From NCBI GenBank assembly GCA_963678255.2, contig OY782778.1, positions 186,001 to 250,000 of the forward strand: a stretch of DNA of 64,000 bases. Direction: 5' to 3'. Source of the DNA: G963678255 sp963678255 (GTDB taxonomy: Bacteria > Cloacimonadota > Cloacimonadia > Cloacimonadales > WRIO01). Below the pieces are notes generated by a model. That model was not told the origin of the DNA, did not search any database, and was given only the letters and a program-made list of their open reading frames with translations. Both the position numbers and the translations under genes were made by a program. Positions 45,799-56,147 of the stretch are shown here, piece after piece (positions within the stretch are counted from its first letter, which is position 1; every line of letters begins with the position of its first letter).

Positions 45799-46668
45799 CT
45801 AAATTACTTGATTAATAAAAGCGTTTGCTTTTTCCATCTCTTCGGGTAAATTCTCTTTAATCGACTCAAAATCAATCTTTCGAATTTTACAAAGTTTTTC
45901 CCAAGCAAATGATTTTGGAATTTCTATAAAGCCTCTTTCATATCTTTCACTATTAACCTGATAATTGCTCATTACATTCGCGATATTGACCAGGCAACAT
46001 AATTCGGTATTATCGGGGGCTTTTTCAGGTTTATGATGGTATAATATGCCCGTCTGAATATGTTGAGGAATTTTCCATTTATCTGCAAGCCAAAAGCCTA
46101 ATTCCATATGAGTCGCACCAAGAACTTTTTGTTCAATATCATAGATCTGATCTTGTGGAAAAAGTTCCATATATTTGCATATATTAACAAACTCAGGGTG
46201 AAAATACTGATCTAAAATTATTTTTCCTATATCATGGATCAAACCAGAGGTAAATTCTTCTCCATGAAATGGTATGGTAAAAGTTTTTGAGAGCCATCTG
46301 GAAATATGAGCAGTATAAACAGAATGTTTCCAGAAGGACTTATGATCGAACAACCCTTTTGCTTCGTTATCAAAAACTTTAATTAAGGAAACTCCGATAA
46401 CAATATTGGTAATCTCATTAACGCCTAGAATAACCAGAGCGGTTCTTAGAGTATCTACTTTGTTTCTAATTCCATAATAAGCAGAATTGGCAATTTTTAA
46501 CACTTTTGCAGTAATAGCCTGATCATTGTTCATTAATTCACTTATTTGACCCATTGAAGTGGTGCTGTTTCCAAGGATACGAATTAATTCGGAAGCGACC
46601 ATCGGCAAAGTTGGAAGATTATCTATTCTCCCAAGAACACTCTGAATTTCATTTATGGTTTTTGGCAT
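45799..46668 (-). CDS. HDOD-domain signalling protein
   Basis: 289 residues covering one HDOD domain: LPTLPMVASELIRIL, NDQAITAKVLKIANSAYYG, LRTALVILGVNEITNIV and an HD-type pair in GLIHDIGKIILD. HDOD proteins are usually cytoplasmic regulators in two-component or cyclic-di-GMP circuits. Here it lies between a mechanosensitive channel and a radical SAM enzyme, 9 bp and 12 bp from its neighbours, so it is part of one transcript. No receiver domain is attached. Confidence 0.92.
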   Translation of the reverse strand: MPKTINEIQSVLGRIDNLPTLPMVASELIRILGNSTTSMGQISELMNNDQAITAKVLKIANSAYYGIRNKVDTLRTALVILGVNEITNIVIGVSLIKVFDNEAKGLFDHKSFWKHSVYTAHISRWLSKTFTIPFHGEEFTSGLIHDIGKIILDQYFHPEFVNICKYMELFPQDQIYDIEQKVLGATHMELGFWLADKWKIPQHIQTGILYHHKPEKAPDNTELCCLVNIANVMSNYQVNSERYERGFIEIPKSFAWEKLCKIRKIDFESIKENLPEEMEKANAFINQVI

Positions 46669-46677
46669 AAAACCCTC

Positions 46678-47514
46678 TTATATATTTTTTTCTATTTTAA
46701 TTGGAATCTCACCAGAGAATGTTAAAGTACGATAGGGGAAAGGTATTTCAATTTTTTCTTTTTTAAATCGTTCATGAATGTTAATACGAATGGAATTTGA
46801 AAGATTTAAGAAATTTTCTTTTTGAGTCCAAATCCCTAATTTTATATTAACAGAAGAGTCACCAAAACTATCCACTAAAACCATTGGGTTTGGTTCATGC
46901 AAAGCATAAGGATTTTGTCTAATTACATCATTTAAAATATTTATCACATTATTTAGATCTTCATGATAGGCAACCCCAACCATCACATCAACCCTTCTGA
47001 TTGGGAATCGGCTGATATTAGTTAGTTCAGATTTGATCAGGTTTTCATTAGGAAGGCGGACAAATTTATTATCAAAGGTTCTTAATTTTACTGATAATAG
47101 ATCTATTGATAAAACGATTCCAACAGTATTTCCTACTTGGATAATATCTCCAACCGAAAATGATTTTTCAGAAATCATAAACATTCCACTAATCAAATTT
47201 GAAAAACTTGTTTGAGAAGCAAAACCAATGGCAACCCCAAAAATACCAGCTGCACCTAAAAGAGCTGAAAGTTTAAAACCTAGCTGATTGAGTGCGGACA
47301 CCAGAACCATGATTAGCAGTATATACCAGATAAAACGTTTAGCCAGCATTTCACTTTGTACAGTCAGGTAATTTTTGATGATTTTTATAAAAACTTTTGT
47401 TAATATTTTCATCAAAGGAATCCCGATGATTAGAGTTAATAGAAATCGTACTAAAGCTGAAATTCTATCTGAAGTCAGCCAATCGGAAAATTGAAATTGA
47501 TTTAAGATATTCAT
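46678..47514 (-). CDS. MscS-family mechanosensitive channel
   Basis: 278 residues with three membrane helices; the third carries the pore signature LGAAGIFGVAIGFASQTSFSN, followed by the beta domain ISEKSFSVGDIIQVGNTVGI and VRLPNENLIKSELTN. It is the short form without extra N-terminal helices. It would release solutes on osmotic downshock. The DUF432-like gene 9 bp upstream is a frequent companion of such channels. Confidence 0.95.
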   Translation of the reverse strand: MNILNQFQFSDWLTSDRISALVRFLLTLIIGIPLMKILTKVFIKIIKNYLTVQSEMLAKRFIWYILLIMVLVSALNQLGFKLSALLGAAGIFGVAIGFASQTSFSNLISGMFMISEKSFSVGDIIQVGNTVGIVLSIDLLSVKLRTFDNKFVRLPNENLIKSELTNISRFPIRRVDVMVGVAYHEDLNNVINILNDVIRQNPYALHEPNPMVLVDSFGDSSVNIKLGIWTQKENFLNLSNSIRINIHERFKKEKIEIPFPYRTLTFSGEIPIKIEKNI

Positions 47515-47523
47515 TATTAATCC

Positions 47524-48294
47524 TTACATCATAAGTGATTTTAAATTACTGAGGCGTTTAAGAATCCCGTTTGAGAGTTGAATATCTTCTCTTGCTGGAC
47601 ATATAAGTTCATAACCTTGTTGTTTGCCATAGGAATTAAGGATTTCAAGGGGGGCATCTTTATTTTCACCCTGATAATCAATTTTCATTTTATCAGACCA
47701 GAAAATGTTGTTTTTACAGAAAATCGAGAGAAACTCGGTTCTAATAGATAATTGTTTTAATGAGAACGATTCCTCTGATGAATTATAGATATGAATCGGG
47801 CAAATAATGGTCCCATTTTCATAATTTATTGAATCTTTACTAAAGATGGTTTCTGCTTCATCATGATAACATAGTTCTCCATCAGACAGATTTCCCAGCC
47901 AGGTCAAAGAGAACGGATAGATAGGGATCTTCTTTAAGGACATTTGAATATTACCTTCAAGAATAATATCTATCATTAAAGGGACAATTTCAAACAGTTC
48001 AATAGATTGTCCAGGTAGGACATAAGTTGGGTTAAAGAATTCAGCTAAAACAGGTTTATCTGGAAGACGAGGCATGAATTTTATAGTATTACAGGGCTTT
48101 TCAAAGACCCATGTTTCCAGCATATATTTCTCAAAAACGGGCACAGTTTCTGCAATAGGCTTTTTACTTTCATTTAAATAGCGATAACTGAGCTTCCAGC
48201 ATTTATCAGAATATTTAATATAGCATTCAAACCTGTTTAGAGCAAAATACATAACTTGATTATTCTCAAATGTATAGTCCTGATTAAAAATCAT
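47524..48294 (-). CDS. DUF432-like protein, companion of the MscS channel
   Basis: 256 residues, no signal peptide or membrane segment, rich in beta strands. LSDGELCYHDEAE and the neighbouring LKKIPIYPFSLTWLGN fit the central part of DUF432 (a glycine-asparagine turn, then a DG-LC-Y strand), and the IKIDYQGENKDAPLEI end agrees. The assignment is by eye. It is the first gene of the six-gene operon and has the consensus promoter. A role in modulating the channel is inferred from the pairing only. Confidence 0.55.
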   Translation of the reverse strand: MIFNQDYTFENNQVMYFALNRFECYIKYSDKCWKLSYRYLNESKKPIAETVPVFEKYMLETWVFEKPCNTIKFMPRLPDKPVLAEFFNPTYVLPGQSIELFEIVPLMIDIILEGNIQMSLKKIPIYPFSLTWLGNLSDGELCYHDEAETIFSKDSINYENGTIICPIHIYNSSEESFSLKQLSIRTEFLSIFCKNNIFWSDKMKIDYQGENKDAPLEILNSYGKQQGYELICPAREDIQLSNGILKRLSNLKSLMM

Positions 48295-48323
48295 GACTTC
48301 TCCCCATTTTCTTTAATTAATAC

Positions 48324-48352
48324 AATATAACAGATTTGAGTTAATTTGTCAA
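48324..48352 (-). promoter_or_regulatory. promoter of the six-gene DUF432-MscS operon
   Basis: On the minus strand TTGACA (48352-48347), 17-bp spacer, TATATT (48329-48324), 30 bp before the start codon. The six genes down to 42249 are separated by 12 bp or less or overlap, and no terminator is seen between them. Confidence 0.85.
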
Positions 48353-48561
48353 GCTAATCTAATTTTCATTGTAAAGGGCTATTCAGTTATGTTAAGGAGA
48401 ATACTAATAGTCTTGAATAGTTGTTTATAAAAAAACGTTTGAGTTGTATGGATAGGTCAAAGCAAGCAATAACCTTTAATTAAACTCTGATGAGTGTATC
48501 AGTTGTGAAGAATTTTTTTATGCAAGTAGATATTCATTTTGAAAGAAACTATCATGATAAT

Positions 48562-50259
48562 CTAGTTCTCATACAAAAATCTTTTTATTTTTTGAGTTGG
48601 TGTTTTTTCAAATGGTTCTTTTTGCTCAATTAATTTTTGTATTTTGGAAAAACTGGAAACATTGTTATTGATGTTTAATCTAATATTTTCTAATGTTTTA
48701 TCGATATATTTTTGTTCACTGATAACTCCTGATTTATGATTGCCAATTTCACGATCAATCAACTCGTAGTTTAAATGAATTCTGGCCACAAGTTTGCCAT
48801 TTTGTTGATAAATTAGAGATTCTAGAACATATTCGTTTTGATTTATGACAGATTCTAATTCTTCAGGATATATATTTTCTCCACTGCTCCCAATAATTAC
48901 ATTTTTTAATCTTCCTTTTATGTATAAATAATTATCCGATTTTAAAATACCTAAGTCACCAGTTTTAAACCACCCATCATCAGTGAAAGCTTGCTCTGTC
49001 TTTTCTTTATCATTATAATATCCTGACATAACAATATCGCCTTTAACTTGGATTTCACCTTCACCATTTTTTGGATCCTGATTAGCAATTCTAACCTGCA
49101 CCCCAGGAATGGTTATTCCAGTAGAGCGGAATTTCATGGCTGAGGGTCCTCCGCCAGCAATTAAGGGAGATGTCTCTGTTAAGCCATAACCAATGGCATA
49201 AGGAAAACCAGCTTCCCAAAGAAATCTTTCTACTTCATAAGATAATTTGGCTCCGCCAATACCAAAAAAATGAATTTTCCCTCCAAATAGCTTTTGTAGT
49301 TTATTCCCTGATATCTGGTGCAGTAATTTTCTGGCTGGTGGAAATGAATATAAAATTTTTAATAGTCTGTTTTTGTTTAATTGAGGGTAAATCTGAACTT
49401 TAAATATTTTTTCTATAACTAATGGAACCGTTAAAATCATAGTAGGTTTAATTTTTTGCATGGCTGGGATCAATATTGAGGCTGTTGGGGGTCTGTCCAG
49501 ATAATAGACACTTGCTCCTTTAAGCATGGGAATAATAAAACCTAATGTGCATTCATAAGTATGAGCAAGGGGTAATATCGAGATCATTCGATCATTTTCA
49601 TCAACTTTTTGAATATAAGTAGTGGTGAGCACAGCATCACTTACAATGTTTTTATGAGTTAACATGACTCCCTTTGAGCTTCCAGTTGTCCCTGATGTAT
49701 AGATTATGGCTGCTATATCATTTTCTTCTACTACATACTTCTTTATCCCTATTGCTTTAAATGCTTTGTTCTTTAGTTTTGTGTAACTTATTGAACCTTC
49801 ACTAAATAATTCTCTTAGCCCTTCTTTTGGCATATAAGAAGGGATAATGTGAAAGTTTTCTATCATTACTAAGGGAATGTTTGTACCAAATTCTTCAATC
49901 ATTATTTTGTCATACAAGCTATTGGATACAAAAACCAGTTTTGAATTTGAATGTCTGAGAATGTGCATGATTTCATTACTGTGAAAATCCTTAAGAATGG
50001 GAACAACGATAGCGCCCATACAAGTGACTGCTAAATAAGCCACACCCCATTGAGGCAAGTTTTCACTGAGAATTGCAACTTTATCTGATTTTCCAATACC
50101 CTGATTTTTTAAAAATTCTATCACATTTTTTACTTGTTTTTCCAGTTCATTATAATTTAATGGGGTTCCATTAACCATGGATAATGCAACGCGATTACCA
50201 AATTTTTTTACAGTATTGCTAAAAATCTCAGGAATAGTATATTTTTCAACAGTTTCCAA
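48562..50259 (-). CDS. long-chain acyl-CoA ligase (AMP-binding)
   Basis: About 565 residues from the TTG at 50259, which has AAGGGAG in front; a GTG at 50307 gives a version 16 residues longer without a ribosome binding site. The ANL-superfamily motifs are all present: IIYTSGTTGSSKGVMLTH (P-loop-like), YGLTETSP, GWFKTGDLG with the adenylate-binding Asp, and the catalytic Lys region near the end (KTPTQKIKRF). It activates a fatty acid to its CoA thioester in the cytoplasm. It has its own promoter and stands alone. Confidence 0.9.
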   Translation of the reverse strand: METVEKYTIPEIFSNTVKKFGNRVALSMVNGTPLNYNELEKQVKNVIEFLKNQGIGKSDKVAILSENLPQWGVAYLAVTCMGAIVVPILKDFHSNEIMHILRHSNSKLVFVSNSLYDKIMIEEFGTNIPLVMIENFHIIPSYMPKEGLRELFSEGSISYTKLKNKAFKAIGIKKYVVEENDIAAIIYTSGTTGSSKGVMLTHKNIVSDAVLTTTYIQKVDENDRMISILPLAHTYECTLGFIIPMLKGASVYYLDRPPTASILIPAMQKIKPTMILTVPLVIEKIFKVQIYPQLNKNRLLKILYSFPPARKLLHQISGNKLQKLFGGKIHFFGIGGAKLSYEVERFLWEAGFPYAIGYGLTETSPLIAGGGPSAMKFRSTGITIPGVQVRIANQDPKNGEGEIQVKGDIVMSGYYNDKEKTEQAFTDDGWFKTGDLGILKSDNYLYIKGRLKNVIIGSSGENIYPEELESVINQNEYVLESLIYQQNGKLVARIHLNYELIDREIGNHKSGVISEQKYIDKTLENIRLNINNNVSSFSKIQKLIEQKEPFEKTPTQKIKRFLYEN

Positions 50260-50387
50260 ATTCAACTCCCTTCTATACTGAATAAAATTCAGATTAACAA
50301 TAATCACTAGTCATTATAAAGAAACAATATTGATTATTTTTATAGAAATGACCACACTTTTAAAATACACACTCATTTAAATATGAA

Positions 50388-50415
50388 ATTTTAAGAAAAT
50401 ATCAAATATCGTCAA
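50388..50415 (-). promoter_or_regulatory. promoter of the acyl-CoA ligase gene
   Basis: On the minus strand TTGACG (50415-50410), 16-bp spacer, TAAAAT (50393-50388). Confidence 0.55.
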
Positions 50416-50968
50416 GATAATTTTTCTTTTTAGTAATTTTAATATTGATAATAACTTGAGAATTTAGTCGATAATTATTACTTTCTATATTATTTGAGAA
50501 CTAAACATTGAAGAGATAGAGCCTTGTCGCTAAAGGAGAGTTCCTTGGAGCTCTTGTTTGTGTAAAGCTTAAGAATTCTTTAGAAAAGACCTTTAAAGTT
50601 ATATGTGTGAGAGTTAAGAAACTATGATTTATTGAGGTCTTTAGTGAATTTTTGAGCATTCTCTAAATGATCTTTATAAAAAAATAATTTTTTTATTTGA
50701 CAAAGTAAAAAAAACTTAATACTCTTAATCAAAGTGTATAAGTAAAAAAACTAAAAGGATATTGTATGAATAGGTATAATCTTGTAAGTATATATATATA
50801 TATATATATATATACTTAGCTTATATATACCTGACTTAATATTATTTTTACCATTTAAAAACATATCCTTACACATACCTTCGGATAAAAACAATTTTCA
50901 TTAGCTATTATTAAAGCATTCTTAAATCTTTCAGATCTTAATAATTTTTAAAATTTAATGGAGGCTAA
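50416..50968. other. AT-rich divergent intergenic region with a (TA)13 tract
   Basis: No gene is seen. TTGACA at 50697-50702 is the best -35 box for the gene at 50969 (candidate -10 TACTCT 17 bp on). A pure TA repeat of 13 units lies at 50789-50814 in the long leader; flanked by AGCTTATATATAC it can fold back on itself. Leader length is over 200 nt. Confidence 0.55.
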
Positions 50969-53900
50969 ATGAAAACAAGAACAATCTTTATGCTTATTTA
51001 TATATTAATGATATATGTATGTTATGCCACAGATGTAATAACTGGTACTGACACAAACATACCAGGACCAGGACCAGGTCCCAAACCACCTCTTCGTGAA
51101 AAGCCAGAAGCACATCATCTTATAGATGACAGATTTAGAAATACAATTGCTGTTGATCCTGAAGATCCAGGTACATATGGAATTAGATTTTATGCAACCA
51201 GCTTTGGTTTAGATGACTTTGACGGAACAAACAATAGTCAGATTTATGCACCTGTACCAAAGAAAGGTAGTTTAGTACGTTTTGGGATAGTTAATAGTAA
51301 TGCCTTCCCTTGGAGTTTTTCTCAAATTCATATCAATCAAATGGATGAGGCTGTGTTTGAAAATCCAAATGGCTATAATGAACAAGAACAAAGTTTACTT
51401 AGAAATTACTATTCTACTGTTGTACAATATTCTCCTGTTCTATCCGGAACAGAAGGAGATATGCGTTATGATAGTGGTACAGGATGTTGGGCAAGTCCCG
51501 TGCTTTACAAAGGTACCGATAATCAAAAACATTTAATCATATTAAACAAGAGCGGATATTTGATGAGCTTAAATGTCGAAAATGAAGATTTACGACTTGA
51601 CTGGAAATTAAATCTTCGAGTAGAGGAAAGAAGAACTGGCTCGAATTCATTTAAATATGAGTTTATGGCAACTCCTTTTTTACATGATAACAAGCTTTAT
51701 ATTCCCGGAATCCGATTATTTCATGTGGTTGATATCTCCTCAGCAAATCCAACAGATTATACTTATTCACTTAATGTTGGGGCTAATGATTATTTTGATA
51801 AACCCGTTGTTTATGAAAAGCTATCAGAAACTAATAATCGCATGCTAATAGTCTCTTATTATGGCGAGGTTTTTAATTTTGAGTCTAACGTCTTATCAAA
51901 ATTAACGACAAATCCTTTAGGAAAAACATTAACTCAGCCAGTGATTGATTCAGATGGGCATTTTTACTTTGTTTCAAGGAATTCAAGTAATAATCAGGTT
52001 TTACATATGATTAACTTAAAAAACAGGTACGATAATGCAATAACTCATATCGCTAGCAAGGTTGTACCCCCTGAGGCAAATTTGAATGACATATGTTCAG
52101 CTTTATTAACCGATTTTACTCAAAACAAATATCTGTTTTCGAATAATAATTTTGTCAGACTGGATCAGGGATATAATTTTCAATCATTAACCGGAGATTT
52201 AGATCCGATCTCTTCACCTTCAGCAATTTCTATTTATAATCCGGTTTATATAGATCCTTTAGGTAGTAATACAATCTCTTGGTTGAAGTTTCCCTGGAAC
52301 CATTCAGTTTCATTTTACAACAAAAACTTGCAAACCTGCCTCTTTAGCATCACAAATCAAGTCTCACCTGGGTATATGTATCATAATGGACAGGATGTTT
52401 TTCATGTGAGCAATTATTACCCCACCACGCAAGCTCAATATAATCTCAGTACTTTTAAAACAACTTTCTTACTTGCTTCATTTGGTTACAAATCTGAAAG
52501 TTTTGTCCAAACAACCATACCCCAAGATGATAATATATTCATTATTGAAGATCATGTATCATGGGGAGGGGTTGCTCCATATGTTTCTTCAGCAAATGCT
52601 TGTTATAATGCTATATTTGGAGATGAAAATGGTTGTGTTGTCACCTATAATGCTGCCATGAATACAAGAAGCGTAAATTTTAATGAGACTATAGATGATT
52701 TATCAAAAATTATTCCAGATTTAGGGTGCTCTAAATTTATGAAGAATCAGGATAACATCTTAGCTAACAATGAAGTTACGAATACAAAGGTTTACATCTA
52801 TGATCTCAATGGTTCACCTCAGGAACAAACCAGAATATTTATAGATGCAAACAGTGCTATGACAGTGACAGATGATTTACCTGGAACTGACTATCAATTA
52901 CAACGTGCTATTTTTGATTATCTCATTCCTAATGATCGTTTTTTAATTACTTGGGATATTTCAAATGAACTTAGCATGAAACAATGTAAACAGGTATCTA
53001 TAAAAAAAGATAATGAGGTTATTGTCTTAAATAGTACACCTGATTTAATCGTCAATAATACAAATCCTAATCAGAATATTCCTGATCTCACGATTACATT
53101 CCCGAGTTTGCATACCTTGTCTTTCAATAGCATAACCGTAGAGAATGGTGCTTATTTAAAGATTGCTGATAATTCTCACATTAAAGTAAATAAGTTGATT
53201 TTAAAGGCAAATACAAAATTAGTGATCGGTCATAATGCTGTATTAACAGCTGATGTTATTGAAAGCATCTCCCCATCTCCTGATTTTGCTTTGATAGATT
53301 TTTCAGGAGATACAAATCTTTTAAAAAATGGAAAACTTATCGTTAATTTGAATATTGAGAATAAATCATCAACTACTAATATTGGTAATAATTTGATTTT
53401 AAAAGGTTATAATGTAAGTAGCGTAAATTATCAGATAAACAGACTGATCAATAAACCTAATTGTGATTTAACTTTTGAATCAGGGAGCACAACACTTTCT
53501 CCTTTAACTAGTAATAACTCATTCAAAATTAATAGTATAAAGAATGAAGGTGACTTATACTGTAATGATATTGTTGAAGTTGCAGAGTATGAAAATATGG
53601 GTGGTGTGAATTCTTCATTAAAGATTGCGGTGTCTTCAGGGAAAAAGGGGCATTTAAAAATAAAAAATCTTCCTGGTACCAGTGTCACTCAAATGCGCCC
53701 ATTCACTATTGGATACAATTCGCCAGTAAGTGCAGAGAATGCCATACTCAGTATTATTTCTACACCTTTTGAAATAAATTCTTATACTGGAAGTATATAT
53801 GGTACTTTAAAACTATTGGATGGAAGTATTTGCAAAATATTAAATCATGGTACAATGGAGTTTTTCCAAAATTCAAAACTGGAGCTAAAAGGATCAGACA

Positions 53901-56035
53901 ATCCACAGCAGAATGGTTCAAGTTTAGAAATACTTGGGACATCTGTAAATGATAGAGGTGAACTCATTCTTAATAAAAATGTTACAATTTGCGGATATAA
54001 ACCTAAACCTACAAATAGTTCTCTCAATTATGATTATGGAGACCGAATCATTACCAATGACTTTGGAAGGATAATTGGAGAAGATCCTGAAAACCATAGA
54101 TTGCTGGATCAACTAAGCATTTCTTCTTCCCGATCAGATCGTTTGAAATGGGAAGGGTTATCCATCAATACCGTATATCCAGAGACTTCAGATTTGTTTT
54201 TTATGTTAGCTAATTCTTCCATTACAGGTATCGACAAGATCTTTGTAAAATATCCCATTATTGCCACATATCTAAACAATACTTATGAAAATTGTGAATA
54301 TGGTGTTTTTGATCAAACCAGTGTTACACTGCCATCAGTGAAAAAATCAGAAATCACTAATTGTTCTTTTAAGGGTAATACCTATGGGATTTATATTGAG
54401 GATTTAACCCAACCCGCAAATCAAAATGATGAGCCAACAAATTTACAAACAACGATAACAAATTGTAAATTTGGAATAGTGGAAGAAGAAGATCCAGATA
54501 TTGACCCTAGTAACACATGGGCTATTTCTTTGCACCGATGCGCTTATGCTGAAATATCAGGTTCAAGTTTTGGGAGAAACGTGTTTGGTATCCTCAATAC
54601 TGGATCAATCATGCATGTTGGGGGAAGCTATGTTGACGGAACTCCTGTAGCTCCCCAAAATGAAACCAGTAGAAACAAGTTTTATCAGAATACTAAATAT
54701 GCAATTTATGCTGATCATTTACCTAATATACCTCCAGATCCTACTGATTTATCTGGATTAAAGAAAAACCTGATCTGCGGGAATAATTTTAGTGGAACAG
54801 GCACTGCTGAGGATTCAGGTATCGGTTTATTAACTAATTTTGCAGCGATAGATGTCGTTGGAAATTCTTTTGTTAATCTTGGCGGGCATGGTGCTTTGTT
54901 AAATGGCTATTCATGGTATACTAATCTTCGCTATCATGGATTTGCAGGTAATGGTTTTAACAATAATCTGGGTTGCGAATTGATCGGTAATGATTATTCT
55001 TTATCTTTTATAAAAAATGGAAGAAATGTCTTCAATGATATTGAATTTTCAGAAACGAATATTATACCTGAAGATCCTTTGCATAATTACAATCAATGGG
55101 ATAAATATATTATTGCTGGATTAGGTGGGTTAACAAATTTTGCCATTACCGATATTTCTGGTAATACCTTTCCTCAAATTGATCCAGTTATACCTAATCG
55201 GTTTTATCCTAGCATTGATGATTTTATTATCGTTAATCCAAATCCTTCTTCCCCATTAAGTCAATTGCTAGATTTAGGGATCACTCAATTTTATCAAGGG
55301 CAATTTTCAGAATCCATTGGATCTATGAAACAAGTCGTAGAAACCTATCCTGATTCTTTATTAACAAAATTTGCGATCAATTTTCTTTATTTGGCAACCA
55401 ATGCGACCGATAAAGATTTTGTTAGCTTAAGAAACTATTTGGATTTAAAGATTGACTCAATTGATTTAAAAACCTATTTGTCAAAAGAAGAAGTAAAAAC
55501 AAAATGCTATGTGTCTGAAAAGGATTTCCCCACAGCCATCGAACGTTTACAATTAATCATTAATAATGCTGATAATCGTGCAGATTCATTGTTTGCCTTG
55601 ATTAATCAGGCTTATTGTTATATGAATTTAGCCTTATCAGGTAGTAAAAGCCTACCTCATATTCAGGTAGATACCAGAGATTTTAAATCCTATTCACAAT
55701 TCTTAGCAGATCTGGATGTGATGGGTGCCACGGATCTCAATCAAAACAACATTCAGAAAGTATTAACTCTGGATACAAATTATCCAAATCCTTTTAATCC
55801 TTCCACCACTATACGATTTAGTATTCCTCAGGATGGAAATGTAAAAGTAGCAATCTATAACATCAAAGGACAACGTGTAAAAGAACTGATTAATGAACCT
55901 TTAAAAAAAGGGAAGAATTCTATTGTCTGGAATGGACGAGACTCAAATGGCAAAGCTGTCTGTTCTGGTATATATTTTGCTAGAGTTAATCATATGGGGA
56001 AGAGTCGAGTAAGAAAAATGATGTTGTTGAAATAG
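50969..56035 (+). CDS. giant secreted protein: beta-propeller, beta-helix and sorting tail
   Basis: 1688 residues. Signal peptide MKTRTIFMLIYILMIYVCYA, then a proline-glycine hinge (IPGPGPGPKPPL). Residues about 60-560 are PQQ-propeller-like strands (GSLVRFGIVNS, LIILNKSGYLMSLNVENEDL, FYFVSRNSS). Residues about 690-1480 form a right-handed parallel beta-helix, with ladders such as LTFPSLHTLSFNSITVENG, LKIADNSHIKVNKLILKANT, CSFKGNTYGIYIEDL and NSFVNLGGHG. Near 1500-1600 come TPR-like helices (FYQGQFSESIGSMKQVVETY), then the tail YPNPFNPSTTIRFSIP, VAIYNIKGQRVKEL, WNGRDSNGKAVCSGIYF and RKMMLLK. It is likely a surface or released adhesin or carbohydrate-binding protein; no catalytic motif is seen. 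A terminator follows. Confidence 0.82.
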   Translation: MKTRTIFMLIYILMIYVCYATDVITGTDTNIPGPGPGPKPPLREKPEAHHLIDDRFRNTIAVDPEDPGTYGIRFYATSFGLDDFDGTNNSQIYAPVPKKGSLVRFGIVNSNAFPWSFSQIHINQMDEAVFENPNGYNEQEQSLLRNYYSTVVQYSPVLSGTEGDMRYDSGTGCWASPVLYKGTDNQKHLIILNKSGYLMSLNVENEDLRLDWKLNLRVEERRTGSNSFKYEFMATPFLHDNKLYIPGIRLFHVVDISSANPTDYTYSLNVGANDYFDKPVVYEKLSETNNRMLIVSYYGEVFNFESNVLSKLTTNPLGKTLTQPVIDSDGHFYFVSRNSSNNQVLHMINLKNRYDNAITHIASKVVPPEANLNDICSALLTDFTQNKYLFSNNNFVRLDQGYNFQSLTGDLDPISSPSAISIYNPVYIDPLGSNTISWLKFPWNHSVSFYNKNLQTCLFSITNQVSPGYMYHNGQDVFHVSNYYPTTQAQYNLSTFKTTFLLASFGYKSESFVQTTIPQDDNIFIIEDHVSWGGVAPYVSSANACYNAIFGDENGCVVTYNAAMNTRSVNFNETIDDLSKIIPDLGCSKFMKNQDNILANNEVTNTKVYIYDLNGSPQEQTRIFIDANSAMTVTDDLPGTDYQLQRAIFDYLIPNDRFLITWDISNELSMKQCKQVSIKKDNEVIVLNSTPDLIVNNTNPNQNIPDLTITFPSLHTLSFNSITVENGAYLKIADNSHIKVNKLILKANTKLVIGHNAVLTADVIESISPSPDFALIDFSGDTNLLKNGKLIVNLNIENKSSTTNIGNNLILKGYNVSSVNYQINRLINKPNCDLTFESGSTTLSPLTSNNSFKINSIKNEGDLYCNDIVEVAEYENMGGVNSSLKIAVSSGKKGHLKIKNLPGTSVTQMRPFTIGYNSPVSAENAILSIISTPFEINSYTGSIYGTLKLLDGSICKILNHGTMEFFQNSKLELKGSDNPQQNGSSLEILGTSVNDRGELILNKNVTICGYKPKPTNSSLNYDYGDRIITNDFGRIIGEDPENHRLLDQLSISSSRSDRLKWEGLSINTVYPETSDLFFMLANSSITGIDKIFVKYPIIATYLNNTYENCEYGVFDQTSVTLPSVKKSEITNCSFKGNTYGIYIEDLTQPANQNDEPTNLQTTITNCKFGIVEEEDPDIDPSNTWAISLHRCAYAEISGSSFGRNVFGILNTGSIMHVGGSYVDGTPVAPQNETSRNKFYQNTKYAIYADHLPNIPPDPTDLSGLKKNLICGNNFSGTGTAEDSGIGLLTNFAAIDVVGNSFVNLGGHGALLNGYSWYTNLRYHGFAGNGFNNNLGCELIGNDYSLSFIKNGRNVFNDIEFSETNIIPEDPLHNYNQWDKYIIAGLGGLTNFAITDISGNTFPQIDPVIPNRFYPSIDDFIIVNPNPSSPLSQLLDLGITQFYQGQFSESIGSMKQVVETYPDSLLTKFAINFLYLATNATDKDFVSLRNYLDLKIDSIDLKTYLSKEEVKTKCYVSEKDFPTAIERLQLIINNADNRADSLFALINQAYCYMNLALSGSKSLPHIQVDTRDFKSYSQFLADLDVMGATDLNQNNIQKVLTLDTNYPNPFNPSTTIRFSIPQDGNVKVAIYNIKGQRVKELINEPLKKGKNSIVWNGRDSNGKAVCSGIYFARVNHMGKSRVRKMMLLK

Positions 56036-56072
56036 TATCACTAAGTTAATTTAGTTAAAGCTATTATATGGT

Positions 56073-56108
56073 CTCAGGGGTATGATTGGATCATCCCCTG
56101 AGTTTTTC
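56073..56108 (+). terminator. terminator of the 50969 gene
   Basis: CTCAGGGG-T-ATGAT / ATCAT-CCCCTGAG, a long stem with one bulge, followed by TTTTT. Confidence 0.92.
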
Positions 56109-56147
56109 CTCAAGTAGATGAATAAAAATAATTTTAAAGGAAGTATT

